Assembly (NCBI GenBank): GCA_020631235.1 | Contig: JAHDHQ010000001.1 | Span: 175,858-239,857 of the forward strand | Direction of reading: 5' to 3' | Length of the DNA: 64,000 nucleotides | Origin: Saprospiraceae bacterium | GTDB lineage: Bacteria; Bacteroidota; Bacteroidia; Chitinophagales; Saprospiraceae | Shown: positions 47,611 to 57,144 of the stretch, piece after piece | How positions within the stretch are numbered: position 1 is the stretch's first letter | How the letters are laid out: the number at the start of each line of letters is the position of its first letter | Notes under the pieces: model-generated | Seen by the model: only the letters and a program-made list of their open reading frames with translations | What the model was told of the DNA's origin: nothing | Databases searched by the model: none | Position numbers and translations under genes: made by a program

Positions 47611-47952
47611 ATGAAGAATAACAATTCGTATTTTAATCCTGAAGATTTAAAAAAATTTAGCAACATCACCGAATTCCAGCAAGAAATGGGTGATAAGTTT
47701 TTTGACTGGTATTCTACTGTTTTTAAAGAAAGTGCATTAACGGGTCGTGAAAAGGCATTAATAGCTTTAGCGGTCGCGCATACTGTACAATGTCCATATT
47801 GCATTGACGCCTATTCTTCTACTTGTTTAAGTAAAGGCGCTGATGAAGAGCAAATGATGGAAGCTGTACATGTTGCTGCTGCTATAAAAAGTGGAGCAGC
47901 TTTAGTCAATAGCGTGCAAATGATGAATCACGTAAAAAAACTATCTATGTAA
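47611..47952 (+). CDS. Arsenosugar-associated peroxidase-like (CMD family) protein
   Basis: A 113-residue AhpD/carboxymuconolactone-decarboxylase-fold protein. It has the CxxC in VQCPYCIDAYSS and the typical EQMMEAVHVAAAIKSGAAL helix. The family member that precedes ArsS in arsenosugar clusters has this form. The stop overlaps the ATG of arsS by one base, so the two are co-translated. It probably provides thiol redox chemistry for the radical SAM partner, but the mechanism is unproven. Confidence 0.87.
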   Translation: MKNNNSYFNPEDLKKFSNITEFQQEMGDKFFDWYSTVFKESALTGREKALIALAVAHTVQCPYCIDAYSSTCLSKGADEEQMMEAVHVAAAIKSGAALVNSVQMMNHVKKLSM

Positions 47953-49019
47953 TGGGAGTAAAACAAAGATCTAAGTCTCTAAAATCAAGGCAATCTGAAT
48001 TATCAGACACCTTGATCCAGATAGATGTGCTGAATAAGATATTTCCCGAAATAAATATTGATTCTTTCGAAGAAAAATTAGCTAAACATGGTTATGCCGG
48101 AGGCATTCAGGCTACAGATTTGGATATATTTCAACTCAACATTGGCAAACTATGCAATCAAACTTGTGCCCATTGTCACGTGGATGCTGGACCAGATCGA
48201 AAGGAAGAGAACATGTCACGAGACACCTTGGAAATGTGTCTTGAAATTATCCAAAAAAATCGAATTAAAACAGTAGATATAACCGGTGGTGCTCCTGAAA
48301 TGAACCCACACTTTAGATGGTTTGTGGAGGCTTGCAGAAAAGCAGGAAGTGAAGTAATAGATCGTTGTAATTTGACTATAATTCAAGCCAATCCGAAGTA
48401 TAAAGATTTGCCGCAATTCTTCGCAAAAAATCAAGTGCAAATAGTTTCTTCATTACCCTACTTCAGCAAATCGCGCACAGATAGCCAAAGAGGTGATGGA
48501 GTCTTTGAAGATTCCATTCAAAGCTTGAAAGATTTAAATGAGGTAGGTTATGGTAGAGAGGGTTCCGGTTTAATTTTGGACTTGGTATATAACCCATCTG
48601 GAGCATTTTTACCTGATGATCAAGTTTCTTTAGAAGCTGAATTTAAGCGACAACTTAAGCGTAAATACGATATAGAATTTAATCAATTATATGCAATCAC
48701 TAATTTACCTGTCAGTAGATTTCTTGATTATTTGATTGAGTCTGGTAATTATGAACAATATATGACTGCTTTGGTGGACGCTTTTAACCCTTCTACTATT
48801 CCTGGATTAATGTGTAGGAATACAGTTTCTGTGTCTTGGGATGGTTACGTATATGATTGTGATTTTAATCAAATGTTGGAATTAAGCCCTAATGGTCCTT
48901 CTAAGCACATTTCTGATTTTGATTTACAAGCATTCCAATCACGCAAAATTGTAACTAATCAGCATTGTTTTGGCTGTACAGCTGGGGCAGGAAGTAGTTG
49001 TGGGGGAACTGTTGTGTAG
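47952..49019 (+). CDS. arsS: Arsenosugar biosynthesis radical SAM protein ArsS
   Basis: A 355-residue radical SAM enzyme. The cluster-binding motif is CNQTCAHCHVDAGP (CxxxCxxC), with ITGGAPEMNP and NLTIIQANPKYKDLPQF in the barrel. A Cys-rich C-terminus (CRNTVSVSWDGYVYDCDFNQM, CFGCTAGAGSSCGG) may hold another Fe-S cluster. ArsS is proposed to transfer the 5'-deoxyadenosyl group to dimethylarsenite on the way to arsenosugars. No ArsM methyltransferase, arsenic repressor or efflux gene is in the window. Confidence 0.92.
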   Translation: MGVKQRSKSLKSRQSELSDTLIQIDVLNKIFPEINIDSFEEKLAKHGYAGGIQATDLDIFQLNIGKLCNQTCAHCHVDAGPDRKEENMSRDTLEMCLEIIQKNRIKTVDITGGAPEMNPHFRWFVEACRKAGSEVIDRCNLTIIQANPKYKDLPQFFAKNQVQIVSSLPYFSKSRTDSQRGDGVFEDSIQSLKDLNEVGYGREGSGLILDLVYNPSGAFLPDDQVSLEAEFKRQLKRKYDIEFNQLYAITNLPVSRFLDYLIESGNYEQYMTALVDAFNPSTIPGLMCRNTVSVSWDGYVYDCDFNQMLELSPNGPSKHISDFDLQAFQSRKIVTNQHCFGCTAGAGSSCGGTVV

Positions 49020-49070
49020 AATTATGCATTTATATTTTAAGTATTGTATTTTCGCACCTTAAATATTCAG

Positions 49071-49817
49071 ATGAGATATATAACCCTTATTGCAGCCTTA
49101 CTCATGATTTTTTCATGTAAAACGAACAAAGAAGTGAGTCAAGATATGTCCGCTAATGAAGACGAAGTCATCATGTACCTTGCAAAAGGTATTTGTTTTG
49201 GAAGATGCCCTACTTACCAATTAAGTATCTATGGAAATGGACTAGCTTCCTATAATGGTGAAAGATTTACAGACAAATTAGGTAAATACGAAAAGCAATT
49301 AGATAAGCAAACATTTAATAATTTGAAACAAGCTTTTGCGAATAGTAATTTTGATTCGTTCGAAAGAAATTTCACGAGTAGATTGCCTGATTTACCTATG
49401 GTTACCTTAGGCTATAAAGTATTAGATACTCTCCAATTAAGTGCGGGTAAAGAAAGAAGGCCTGAAGCACATGAAGCCTTAGAAACATTAATGCATGAGA
49501 TTGCAGAAAGTGATGGATGGACACTCATAGAAGCAGCAAATGTAGACGGAATGTCTGAGGGAGAAGAATCTCAGGCTCAAATCGATCAATCAAGAATTGT
49601 CATTTCTATTGATGGAGTCGTTAAACTACCAACATGGTTTAAAAATATGCGTGATAGTTATGGAGTTAGGATTTTAGAGCGAATGGATGATGAAAAGAAA
49701 CTCTGGCTTATTACCTATGATCAAGATATGGTAACTGGAGATATCTTGTTAAAAGAACTTAGAAAAGATAAAAATATCGGTCTTGCAGAATATGAAGCTA
49801 GCTATAAAAATCAATAG
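49071..49817 (+). CDS. DUF6438 lipoprotein
   Basis: A 248-residue lipoprotein starting at ATG 49071 (MRYITLIAALLMIFSC); lipobox IFSC gives a lipid anchor at Cys16. The N-terminal region KGICFGRCPTYQLSIYGNGL is the DUF6438 signature, with a Cys pair that may form a disulfide. The C-terminal half contains a short second domain with VKLPTWFKNMRDSYGVRIL. Function unknown. A -7-like TATTTTCG lies about 20 bases upstream, so it is probably transcribed separately from arsS. Confidence 0.78.
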   Translation: MRYITLIAALLMIFSCKTNKEVSQDMSANEDEVIMYLAKGICFGRCPTYQLSIYGNGLASYNGERFTDKLGKYEKQLDKQTFNNLKQAFANSNFDSFERNFTSRLPDLPMVTLGYKVLDTLQLSAGKERRPEAHEALETLMHEIAESDGWTLIEAANVDGMSEGEESQAQIDQSRIVISIDGVVKLPTWFKNMRDSYGVRILERMDDEKKLWLITYDQDMVTGDILLKELRKDKNIGLAEYEASYKNQ

Positions 49818-49819
49818 GT

Positions 49820-51256
49820 TTAGTTTCCCGCTTTCTTGTAAAAACATGCAATACCAGTAAAAGCGAAAAAGAAAGCTATAACGATGTTAGCCAAGGACAA
49901 TATTTGCCATTGTGCATAATCAAAGGTAGCGACACCTAAAGTTTGTGCCATAAAAATACCGGAGGGTGTCCATGGAAGCAGGTTTTCCATCATGGTTCCT
50001 GCATCTTCGATAGATCTAGACAATACTTTTCTATTTACCTTCAGTTCATCAAATTTTTCTTTAAATGCGGTACCAATGATAAAACTGGTAGCATATTGAT
50101 TAGATGTAGTCAAATTTGTCAATAATGTGGCCATCAAAGAAGAAGCAACCAAAGAACTTCTTCTTTTTAGCTGCTTAAATAAGGCTGCTATGGAGTGTTG
50201 GATCGCTTGTGTCAATTCCAATGTCCCAATGAAGGCAAAAATCAATATGGAAACCACAATCCCTTCTATAAGGTTATACAATCCGCCGCGATTTAAAATA
50301 TTTAAAACCCCAACATCATCAGGTAGGTCAAAGTCTATAAAGCTTGAGCTGAATCCCGACTTACAAGCCAAAATGGCTTGTTGAAAACTAAAATTTTGGA
50401 ACAAAACAGCTAATATAACGGCAAGCCACGCTGAAGATAGTAAGGTTAGAACAATAGGCTTTTTTGTCAAAGAACCATATAAAACCAAGCCCAAAGGTAG
50501 CAGCAAGATTATATTAAAATTATAAATCTGATCGATGATATTTAGCGTTTGTGTGACTTGATCCATGTTGGCACCTCCACCATCTTGAACATCAATAGAC
50601 ATGGACAAACATGCATAAAATATAATAGCTATGATGGCAGCTGGTCCGGTAGTATAGACCATAGAGCGGATGTGGTCAAATACGTGTACTTCTGTAGCCA
50701 ATGATGCAATATTTGTGGTATCTGATAATGGCGACATTTTATCTCCGAAAAAAGAACCCCCAACTACTGCGGAAGCAGTTATGGCTAAATTTGCATCATA
50801 AACATCCGCAATACCCATCATGACCACTCCAATGGTTCCTGCCGACCCCCAAGAGGTGCCTGTCAATAATGAGAAAACAATACAAATAAGAAAAGTAAAG
50901 AGGTAAATCCATTGAGGAGAAACCAATGAAATTCCATAATAAATGAGCATAGGAATGGTTCCGGATACAATCCAACTTCCAATTAACACACCTATCGAAA
51001 ACAAGATGAGCACTACAGGAATAGACTCACCCACTTTTTGAGTAATACTTTGCTCTATGGAAGACCAGCTAAAGCCTTTAAACATCAAATAAGCCGAAGA
51101 AAAACTTATAGCTATCAAGATGATAACCTCCAATGAAAGCATAGGTCCTCCCAAAAGAATTGGCTGCAAAAACAAACCATAAATGAGTAAGGTAAAAAAG
51201 GCTAACAAGGGTATAATACGCTCCCAAAGAGAAAATTTATCATCAATTTTGTGCAT
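49820..51256 (-). CDS. nhaC: Na+/H+ antiporter NhaC
   Basis: A polytopic transporter of about 478 residues with 11-12 TM helices. The signature GDKMSPLSDTTNIAS is the hallmark of NhaC. Further matches are SGTIPMLIYYG, LLTGTSWGSAGTIGVVMMG and LTNLTTSNQYATSFIIG. It exchanges external protons for internal sodium, consistent with life in a saline habitat. I use ATG 51256 (MHKIDDKFSLWER); the longer frame needs a TTG at 51280. Confidence 0.93.
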   Translation of the reverse strand: MHKIDDKFSLWERIIPLLAFFTLLIYGLFLQPILLGGPMLSLEVIILIAISFSSAYLMFKGFSWSSIEQSITQKVGESIPVVLILFSIGVLIGSWIVSGTIPMLIYYGISLVSPQWIYLFTFLICIVFSLLTGTSWGSAGTIGVVMMGIADVYDANLAITASAVVGGSFFGDKMSPLSDTTNIASLATEVHVFDHIRSMVYTTGPAAIIAIIFYACLSMSIDVQDGGGANMDQVTQTLNIIDQIYNFNIILLLPLGLVLYGSLTKKPIVLTLLSSAWLAVILAVLFQNFSFQQAILACKSGFSSSFIDFDLPDDVGVLNILNRGGLYNLIEGIVVSILIFAFIGTLELTQAIQHSIAALFKQLKRRSSLVASSLMATLLTNLTTSNQYATSFIIGTAFKEKFDELKVNRKVLSRSIEDAGTMMENLLPWTPSGIFMAQTLGVATFDYAQWQILSLANIVIAFFFAFTGIACFYKKAGN

Positions 51257-51331
51257 AAAAAAAGTCTCAATTTTATTCAAATTAAGACTTAATTATGATT
51301 TTATGTAATCGATATACTATTACATCATTAT

Positions 51332-52465
51332 TTATAAAGTTCCACGCAGCTCTTGTTCTCTTTCTATCGCTTCAAAGAGAGCTTTAAAATTGCCTTTACC
51401 AAATGAAGTAGCACCTTTTCTTTGAATAATTTCAAAAAACATCGTAGGTCGAGGGTTCATAGGCTTAGTAAAAATTTGTAACAAATAGCCTTCATCATCT
51501 CTATCCACTAGAATACCTAATTCTTTGAGCGCTAAAATTTCCTCATCAATCTCTCCTACTCGATCTAGTACGGCATCATAATATGTATCTGGCACCCTCA
51601 AAAACTCGACACCTCGATCTCTAAGGTCCGTAACAGTTTGTATGATATTGTCAGTTGCAACAGCAATATGTTGCACTCCTTCGCCTTCATAAAATTCAAG
51701 ATACTCTTCAACTTGAGATTTCTTTTTCCCTTCAGCTGGCTCGTTTATTGGAAATTTAATACGTCCATTGCCACTGCTCATCACCTTACTCATTAAGGCT
51801 GTATATTCTGTAGAGATATCTTTATCATCAAAGGACATAATTTGCGTAAAACCCATGACTTTCTCATAGAACTCAACCCATTTATTCATTCCACCAAGCT
51901 CGACATTTCCTACCATATGGTCTACAAATTTTAATCCGACAGGAGGCGGATTATAACTAGTATTCCACGGAGTATAACCAGGAAGAAAAGTGCCTTTATA
52001 ATTTTTTCTCTCGACAAAAACGTGGACCGTTTCACCATAAGTGTAAATACCTGACTTTATTACTTGACCATGTTCATCCTCCAAAGTTTGAGGCTCCATA
52101 TATGATCTTGCTCCTCTTTCCATGGCAACATTGTATGATTGTACTGCATCATCCACCCATAAAGCTACCACCTTTACCCCATCACCATGCTTATCTATGT
52201 GTTGTCCAATCTCGGAATTACTTCTTAACGGTGAAGTAAATACAAGTTTGATTTTATCTTGAACCACAACATAGGATTCATTTTCTTTATTCCCTGTTTG
52301 CAAACCAGAGTAAGCATGCGATTTAAACCCAAAAGCAGATTTATAGAAATGCGCTGCTTGCTTTGCATTACTGACATAGAACTCAACATGATCCGTTCCA
52401 TTAATAGGCATGAAATCCTCTGCTTTATCGTATATTTTTGGAATGCTTTGCGTCTGTAAGTTCAT
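51332..52465 (-). CDS. hppD: 4-hydroxyphenylpyruvate dioxygenase
   Basis: A 377-residue Fe(II) enzyme that converts 4-hydroxyphenylpyruvate to homogentisate in tyrosine catabolism. Two VOC domains are present; the iron ligands lie in the second (DHMVGNVE His, GVQHIAVAT His and RPTMFFEIIQRKG Glu). The start is ATG 52465 (MNLQTQSIPKIYDKAEDF); the frame extends upstream into the promoter but that part is not conserved. The preceding MarR-type gene and a palindrome over the -7 element suggest local repression. No homogentisate dioxygenase is adjacent. Confidence 0.95.
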   Translation of the reverse strand: MNLQTQSIPKIYDKAEDFMPINGTDHVEFYVSNAKQAAHFYKSAFGFKSHAYSGLQTGNKENESYVVVQDKIKLVFTSPLRSNSEIGQHIDKHGDGVKVVALWVDDAVQSYNVAMERGARSYMEPQTLEDEHGQVIKSGIYTYGETVHVFVERKNYKGTFLPGYTPWNTSYNPPPVGLKFVDHMVGNVELGGMNKWVEFYEKVMGFTQIMSFDDKDISTEYTALMSKVMSSGNGRIKFPINEPAEGKKKSQVEEYLEFYEGEGVQHIAVATDNIIQTVTDLRDRGVEFLRVPDTYYDAVLDRVGEIDEEILALKELGILVDRDDEGYLLQIFTKPMNPRPTMFFEIIQRKGATSFGKGNFKALFEAIEREQELRGTL

Positions 52466-52486
52466 TCTTTTTCTTTTTATTTTAAA

Positions 52487-52507
52487 ATAGTTGTCATGAC
52501 AAATATA
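52487..52507 (-). promoter_or_regulatory. hppD promoter with overlapping palindromic operator
   Basis: On the minus strand TATATTTG (52507-52500) matches the -7 consensus, 34 bases before the hppD ATG. It overlaps the perfect 12-base palindrome TTGTCATGACAA (52491-52502), which extends to an imperfect 20-base dyad with ATA/TAT arms. Size and position fit a MarR-family operator; the MarR-type gene starts 32 bases further upstream. Confidence 0.6.
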
Positions 52508-52534
52508 CAATTAATTCATGTTCATCATTTACAG

Positions 52535-52966
52535 CTAGGATAAGTTTTCAAATATTTTATTTAATATTTTCATCAATTGATGATATTCATCTTCTGACAA
52601 ATCTTTCCAAACTTTTTCTCGGGCTTTTTTGACATGCGGTAAATAGTCTGAAATAAATTGTTCCCCTTTGGATGTGAGGTGAACGTTGTAGGATCTTCGA
52701 TCTGATTCTGAGACTTTACGTTCGGTGTATCCTTTCTTACAAAGTTGGTCTATTATCCGTGAAATGGTGGGTGCATCTTTAAAAGTTTGCTTGGCTATAC
52801 TTGTTTGAGGACAGCCATCATTGACGGCGACAGAATCTAATACGACCCATTGTTCTGGTGTTATATCTGCTCCTATTGCATTAAATAACTGGCTAAAACT
52901 TAGTTTAACAAGTCTTGTGGTTTGTTCAAGATGGTTTCCCACATGTTTTCCTCTTTGCCAACTCAT
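52535..52966 (-). CDS. MarR-family transcriptional regulator
   Basis: A 143-residue winged-helix regulator. It has the helix-turn-helix region NDGCPQTSIAKQTFKDAPTI, the recognition segment SRIIDQLCKKGYTERKVSES and the wing DRRSYNVHLTSKGEQF. MarR proteins usually repress a neighbouring gene and release DNA when they bind an aromatic or oxidised ligand. It lies just upstream of hppD on the same strand, so tyrosine degradation is the likely target (inference). Confidence 0.92.
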   Translation of the reverse strand: MSWQRGKHVGNHLEQTTRLVKLSFSQLFNAIGADITPEQWVVLDSVAVNDGCPQTSIAKQTFKDAPTISRIIDQLCKKGYTERKVSESDRRSYNVHLTSKGEQFISDYLPHVKKAREKVWKDLSEDEYHQLMKILNKIFENLS

Positions 52967-52997
52967 AATCTCTAATATTCTGTGTTCTAATAAAGAT

Positions 52998-53492
52998 TTA
53001 TAATGATGTAATTTCCTTTAAAATATGAAATGCAGCTGGACAGTATCTAATATTTGTCTTGAAAAGATCTAAATTTTCATAGAGTTCGTGACCTTCAGTG
53101 TGTGGAAACTGTCGACAAGCTTTTGGTCTAATGTCATAGATGGAGCAAGTATTATCTTCTTCTAAGAAAACGCAAGGTGACTTTTTAAAAACTTCATCTC
53201 CATCTTCATCGATATGAATATATTTATTTTCAAAATCAACCAAGCCCATATTTAGATGCTTAGCTATTCTTTTTTTATCCGTTTTGGTAATTAAAGGTGG
53301 GATACTGCTACAACAATTTGCACAGTCTAAACAACTTAATTTAGTAAACACATTTGCATTAGCATTATCTGCGTCATTGATCGATTGTTTGGACTTTTTT
53401 AAAAAGTTAAGTTTTTTGATTTCCTTTTTTAGCTGAGCCTTGTTGGATTTTGTTTGTTTCCAAACTTGTATCAATTTTAAACTTTCGTTCAT
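52998..53492 (-). CDS. YkgJ-family Cys-cluster protein
   Basis: A 164-residue protein with the Cys pattern CLDCANCCSSIPPL, then CVFLEEDNTCSIYDIRPKAC and a later Cys (RYCPAAF). This is the zinc- or iron-chelating CxxCxxCC...C...C layout of the YkgJ/UPF0153 family. Function unknown. It starts 24 bases after the DUF4249 gene's 3' end on the same strand, but belongs with the downstream marR side. Confidence 0.88.
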   Translation of the reverse strand: MNESLKLIQVWKQTKSNKAQLKKEIKKLNFLKKSKQSINDADNANANVFTKLSCLDCANCCSSIPPLITKTDKKRIAKHLNMGLVDFENKYIHIDEDGDEVFKKSPCVFLEEDNTCSIYDIRPKACRQFPHTEGHELYENLDLFKTNIRYCPAAFHILKEITSL

Positions 53493-53516
53493 TTCTGGCT
53501 AGGAAAAAGCTTTCTA

Positions 53517-54440
53517 CTAAGGCTTGATAAGGTGCCTTGTTTGGTTATATGCACCAAATATTCCTAAACCATTTTTAATATTGGAATGGATGGCTATAGG
53601 GTCTGATATACTAGAGTTGGGTCCAGTGTGTGACTTATATTCTTCTAATGTTTTGTAATAAATAAACAAATCTTCAGAAACAGACTGAATATTCATTATG
53701 TATTTTCCTTCTTCGAATCCTCCGCTATTATTACCATTTTTTCCAATCGGTGTAATGATGGTATTATTATACTCCCCACCATTAAAATCATTTTTGTCTA
53801 TATATTCAGTGGCAAACCCAGTTTCCTCATTTCTGAAGGTAATTTCCGAGTCATATTCAAAAGGTACTCCATCTTGATTACCGTTTCCTAGAGAATCGGC
53901 TGGGTTTTCCTCATCATCTATTTCTACTAAATTCATTATATAGTAGTTTTCATCATATTCGTTTTCGCGTAATTTAAAGTCTATTTCATAAAACTTTTGC
54001 CCACCATCATCCAAGTATTCCTTTACTTCTACAATTGGTTCGGGAACGTTAGGTACTTGACCAAATGATTCTGCGAAAATTATTTCGTCATTAATTTGTG
54101 CTTCAACTGAAATTCTATAAATATTTCCCGGAATAGATTTGTTAGTTACATGAAACCTTCCATTACCCTGATCTTCTACATTTAAGTCATAATTAGGATC
54201 TGCAGATATATTGGTGATAGTTACTTCTACGTTGGGTATGATAAAGTCATCATTTTCATCAAAACGGCATTTGGATTTTGTTACATCTACATGCCAAGAA
54301 GAATCAGGCGAAAAAACAGAGTGAATCACCACTTCAGCAAGAAAATCATTACATGGATATTCTATTGATGATACACAGCTAGAAAATAGACCTAGTGCCA
54401 ACAACGAAATGATAATATATTTACTGTAGAAAGAATTCAA
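53517..54440 (-). CDS. DUF4249 lipoprotein
   Basis: A 307-residue lipoprotein with lipobox LFSSC. The mature part matches the DUF4249 pattern: EVVIHSVFSPDSSWHVDVTK, a PNVEVTITN beta domain, GNIYRISVEA, and a terminal AYNQTRHLIKP. DUF4249 genes regularly follow TonB-dependent receptors with an STN domain in Bacteroidota. They are presumed surface partners of the receptor, perhaps binding the ligand. It is the last gene of the FecI-FecR-receptor run. Confidence 0.85.
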   Translation of the reverse strand: MNSFYSKYIIISLLALGLFSSCVSSIEYPCNDFLAEVVIHSVFSPDSSWHVDVTKSKCRFDENDDFIIPNVEVTITNISADPNYDLNVEDQGNGRFHVTNKSIPGNIYRISVEAQINDEIIFAESFGQVPNVPEPIVEVKEYLDDGGQKFYEIDFKLRENEYDENYYIMNLVEIDDEENPADSLGNGNQDGVPFEYDSEITFRNEETGFATEYIDKNDFNGGEYNNTIITPIGKNGNNSGGFEEGKYIMNIQSVSEDLFIYYKTLEEYKSHTGPNSSISDPIAIHSNIKNGLGIFGAYNQTRHLIKP

Positions 54441-54483
54441 TAGAATGTGGTTAATAGTCAGTTTATATTAAATATACGCTATT

Positions 54484-54501
54484 TATACAAATAATTGTAT
54501 A
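54484..54501. other. Small inverted repeat between receptor and DUF4249 genes
   Basis: TATACAA-ATAA-TTGTATA, a 7-bp perfect stem with a 4-base loop, just after the receptor stop codon. It has no T run, so it could be an RNA-processing or attenuation site. It may also be chance in AT-rich DNA. Confidence 0.3.
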
Positions 54502-54503
54502 CA

Positions 54504-57134
54504 TCACCACTTATATATTGCATTAAAATTCGGGATTATTGGAAAAATTGAAATAATTCTGACATCTCCATCCTTTAGTTCCAAATTATCACTCTCGTAG
54601 GCATAAAATGGATTTTTGTTATTATATACATTATACACCCCCATATTTAGTTCCAAAATAGCTTTATTACCTACACTTTTTCTAAGGCTGTAGTTAATAT
54701 CTAAATGATGAAAAGGTGGTAAGGTGCCATTATTCCTGAATTGAGGTTCTCTTATTTGTTGTTGTCCTAAGAAAAACTCTACATCTGCAATTGTGTATTT
54801 ATAACCACTTCCAATTACCCAATTAATTCTCAAGGTTTGATTTGATTTTAATTTGTAGTTAAAACCCATGTTTAAATCATGCCGTCTATCATATCTAAAT
54901 GCAAATGGCTCTCCTTCGTCAATTTCATCAAATTGTCTGTTTGAAAAATTAAGTTTGTAGTTAAAAAACCAGTTAATTTTACTTGAGTTATGATCAAAAC
55001 TTAATTCAAACCCTCGAGAATCCCCAATTCCAACAACAATTTCATCTTCCAAATTTAAAATTGCACTTGTATCGGCAGGTATTCCATTAACTACATTGTA
55101 AAACAAGTCTGTAGGGTTTTCGTATTCGATTAGGTCGTTATACCATTTGTTGTAAATATTTAGTTTGACAGTTTGTTGTTCAGTAAGTTTAAAATTGGTA
55201 GATACCGAAAACTCAATTGCTCTTTGTGGTCTTAAGTATTCGTTGCTTGGAAACCATAAGTCAGAAGGTAAACCTACTCCTGGATTGAGTAATAAATGCA
55301 CATTTTGATGCATGACTGATGCCATGGCCTCTACCCATAAGTTTTCACCTAAATAAGAAATTGAAATTCTTGGTTCGAGAAATTGGTAAATAAAATTCTC
55401 TCCAAAATTTCTTGAATATCTAAGACCTGAACGGAAGGTGATAAATTTTAATATGTGTTTTTTTAATTCTAAATAACTTGCAAAGTTTTTTGATTGATAG
55501 TTTGGTAAAAAACTTTCTATTTCATTTGGTTTTAACCCTAAATATGCTCCTTCTTGGCCAATAACTGGAGAAAATATTTGATAGTTGTATTCTCCGCCAA
55601 ACAGCAATTCACCGATTCTCTGTGTTGGATATTTAAACTTTATTTTGGCAGTATAATCTTCATTTTTTGAACGACTGTAAATATCATAAGCAAATTGCAC
55701 CTCATCTGGAGGACCTAACAGTGCTCGTTCGAATGATCCTCGAGAAGTAAACTGATATTGACTATAATTAGCATAAATATCCATATGCATTTTTTTTATC
55801 AGTTGATGATAGTTTAAGCCTATCAGTTTATTTCCCCATCTAATATCATTAAAGTTCTTTTCCTTGAGTATCGAATCAGGTTTAATTGTACTTATTTGTT
55901 CATCTGAAATGAGTCGTATATTATCATTTCCAATATAGCCTGTAGCTGATATTTTGGCATAAGGTGTGAAGTAGTGTGTAACTTTACCATATAAGTCATA
56001 AAAATTAATAGAACTATCTTCAAAATCTAACAACTCTGATATAAGTGGTTTGGTAATTAAATCTAAGGTTGATATCCTTCCTGAAAATAGATAACTCGTT
56101 TTCCCATTATTCATGGGTCCTTCGATGCTTCCACTAAGTCCATCTAATCCTAATCCGAAGCTACCTTGCACTGTTTGTTTGTTACCTTCCTTTAAATTAA
56201 TATCTATAACAGAAGATAATTTCCCGCCATACTCCGCAGAAAAACCACTACTCGAAAATTTAGCATTCTGCAAAATTTCAGGTAAAAAAATAGAACTGAT
56301 TCCTCCTACGTGACTAAACTCATAAACAGCTATATTGTCTACTAAAATGAGGTTTTGATCAGCACTTCCTCCTCTGACAAAAAGTCCATGAGTTCCTTCT
56401 CCTCCAGAGTCAACACTCGCTAATTTTTTTGTACTACTAATGATGTCTCGTCTTCCTGTGATACCAGGTGTATTAGATAAATCTTCTGCTTCCAATAAGG
56501 TTTCTGTTGGAAGGAAAGAAGGAAATATTCTGGGGTTAGCTAATGGCTGAATGACTATAGTGTCTAACAAGTTTGAGTGCTGTAGTTTAATAGTGATTAC
56601 ATTAGATTGTGGATTGATTAAAAAGTTTTGATCATTATACCCGATGATGGAGCAAAATAAACTGTTGACTAAATCGTCTTTAGCTGTAAAACGGAATGAA
56701 AAATATCCATGATCGTCTGTATATTTAATGTATTCGCCAGCCATAACCAGAACATTAGAAATAGGCTCGCTGGTTTCATCATCGATGACCTTTCCAAAAA
56801 AGGTGTAGTTATCATTCCTTCGGCTGGTATCGTTAAAGAGTAAAATCTTTTGATTTCTCTTTACTAAAAAATTGATGCCGTAAAAGGGTAAGATATCATT
56901 AAGAAAATCTTCCACATTTGTCTGAGCATTTTCAATAAAGACCTCTTGATCTAATTGTTCTAAGTTGGATGAGAAACTAAATTGAATATTGCTTTGCTGC
57001 TCAATTGTTGTAAGACAATCTTGTAAAACATTAATTTCTTGTGGGAAAGATATAGGTGTAGTTAAAAATGCTTGACTGCTAAGCGTTTTACTTATTAAAA
57101 GGATAAAAATGGCCGTAAGCAGTCGAGTGTACAT
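54504..57134 (-). CDS. TonB-dependent receptor with STN signalling domain
   Basis: An 876-residue outer-membrane receptor. It has a signal peptide (1-20) and an STN domain (about 33-105; LQDCLTTIEQQSNIQFSFSS). A carboxypeptidase-regulatory beta domain follows (about 112-190; GKVIDDETSEPISNVLVMAG), then the plug (about 215-310; GLFVRGGSADQNLILVDNIA) and a 22-strand barrel to the C-terminus. STN domains pass ligand occupancy to a FecR protein, matching the fecR and ECF sigma genes upstream. The ligand is unknown, as no siderophore or glycan gene is near. It lies 10 bases after fecR. Confidence 0.92.
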   Translation of the reverse strand: MYTRLLTAIFILLISKTLSSQAFLTTPISFPQEINVLQDCLTTIEQQSNIQFSFSSNLEQLDQEVFIENAQTNVEDFLNDILPFYGINFLVKRNQKILLFNDTSRRNDNYTFFGKVIDDETSEPISNVLVMAGEYIKYTDDHGYFSFRFTAKDDLVNSLFCSIIGYNDQNFLINPQSNVITIKLQHSNLLDTIVIQPLANPRIFPSFLPTETLLEAEDLSNTPGITGRRDIISSTKKLASVDSGGEGTHGLFVRGGSADQNLILVDNIAVYEFSHVGGISSIFLPEILQNAKFSSSGFSAEYGGKLSSVIDINLKEGNKQTVQGSFGLGLDGLSGSIEGPMNNGKTSYLFSGRISTLDLITKPLISELLDFEDSSINFYDLYGKVTHYFTPYAKISATGYIGNDNIRLISDEQISTIKPDSILKEKNFNDIRWGNKLIGLNYHQLIKKMHMDIYANYSQYQFTSRGSFERALLGPPDEVQFAYDIYSRSKNEDYTAKIKFKYPTQRIGELLFGGEYNYQIFSPVIGQEGAYLGLKPNEIESFLPNYQSKNFASYLELKKHILKFITFRSGLRYSRNFGENFIYQFLEPRISISYLGENLWVEAMASVMHQNVHLLLNPGVGLPSDLWFPSNEYLRPQRAIEFSVSTNFKLTEQQTVKLNIYNKWYNDLIEYENPTDLFYNVVNGIPADTSAILNLEDEIVVGIGDSRGFELSFDHNSSKINWFFNYKLNFSNRQFDEIDEGEPFAFRYDRRHDLNMGFNYKLKSNQTLRINWVIGSGYKYTIADVEFFLGQQQIREPQFRNNGTLPPFHHLDINYSLRKSVGNKAILELNMGVYNVYNNKNPFYAYESDNLELKDGDVRIISIFPIIPNFNAIYKW

Positions 57135-57144
57135 TGCATACTAT

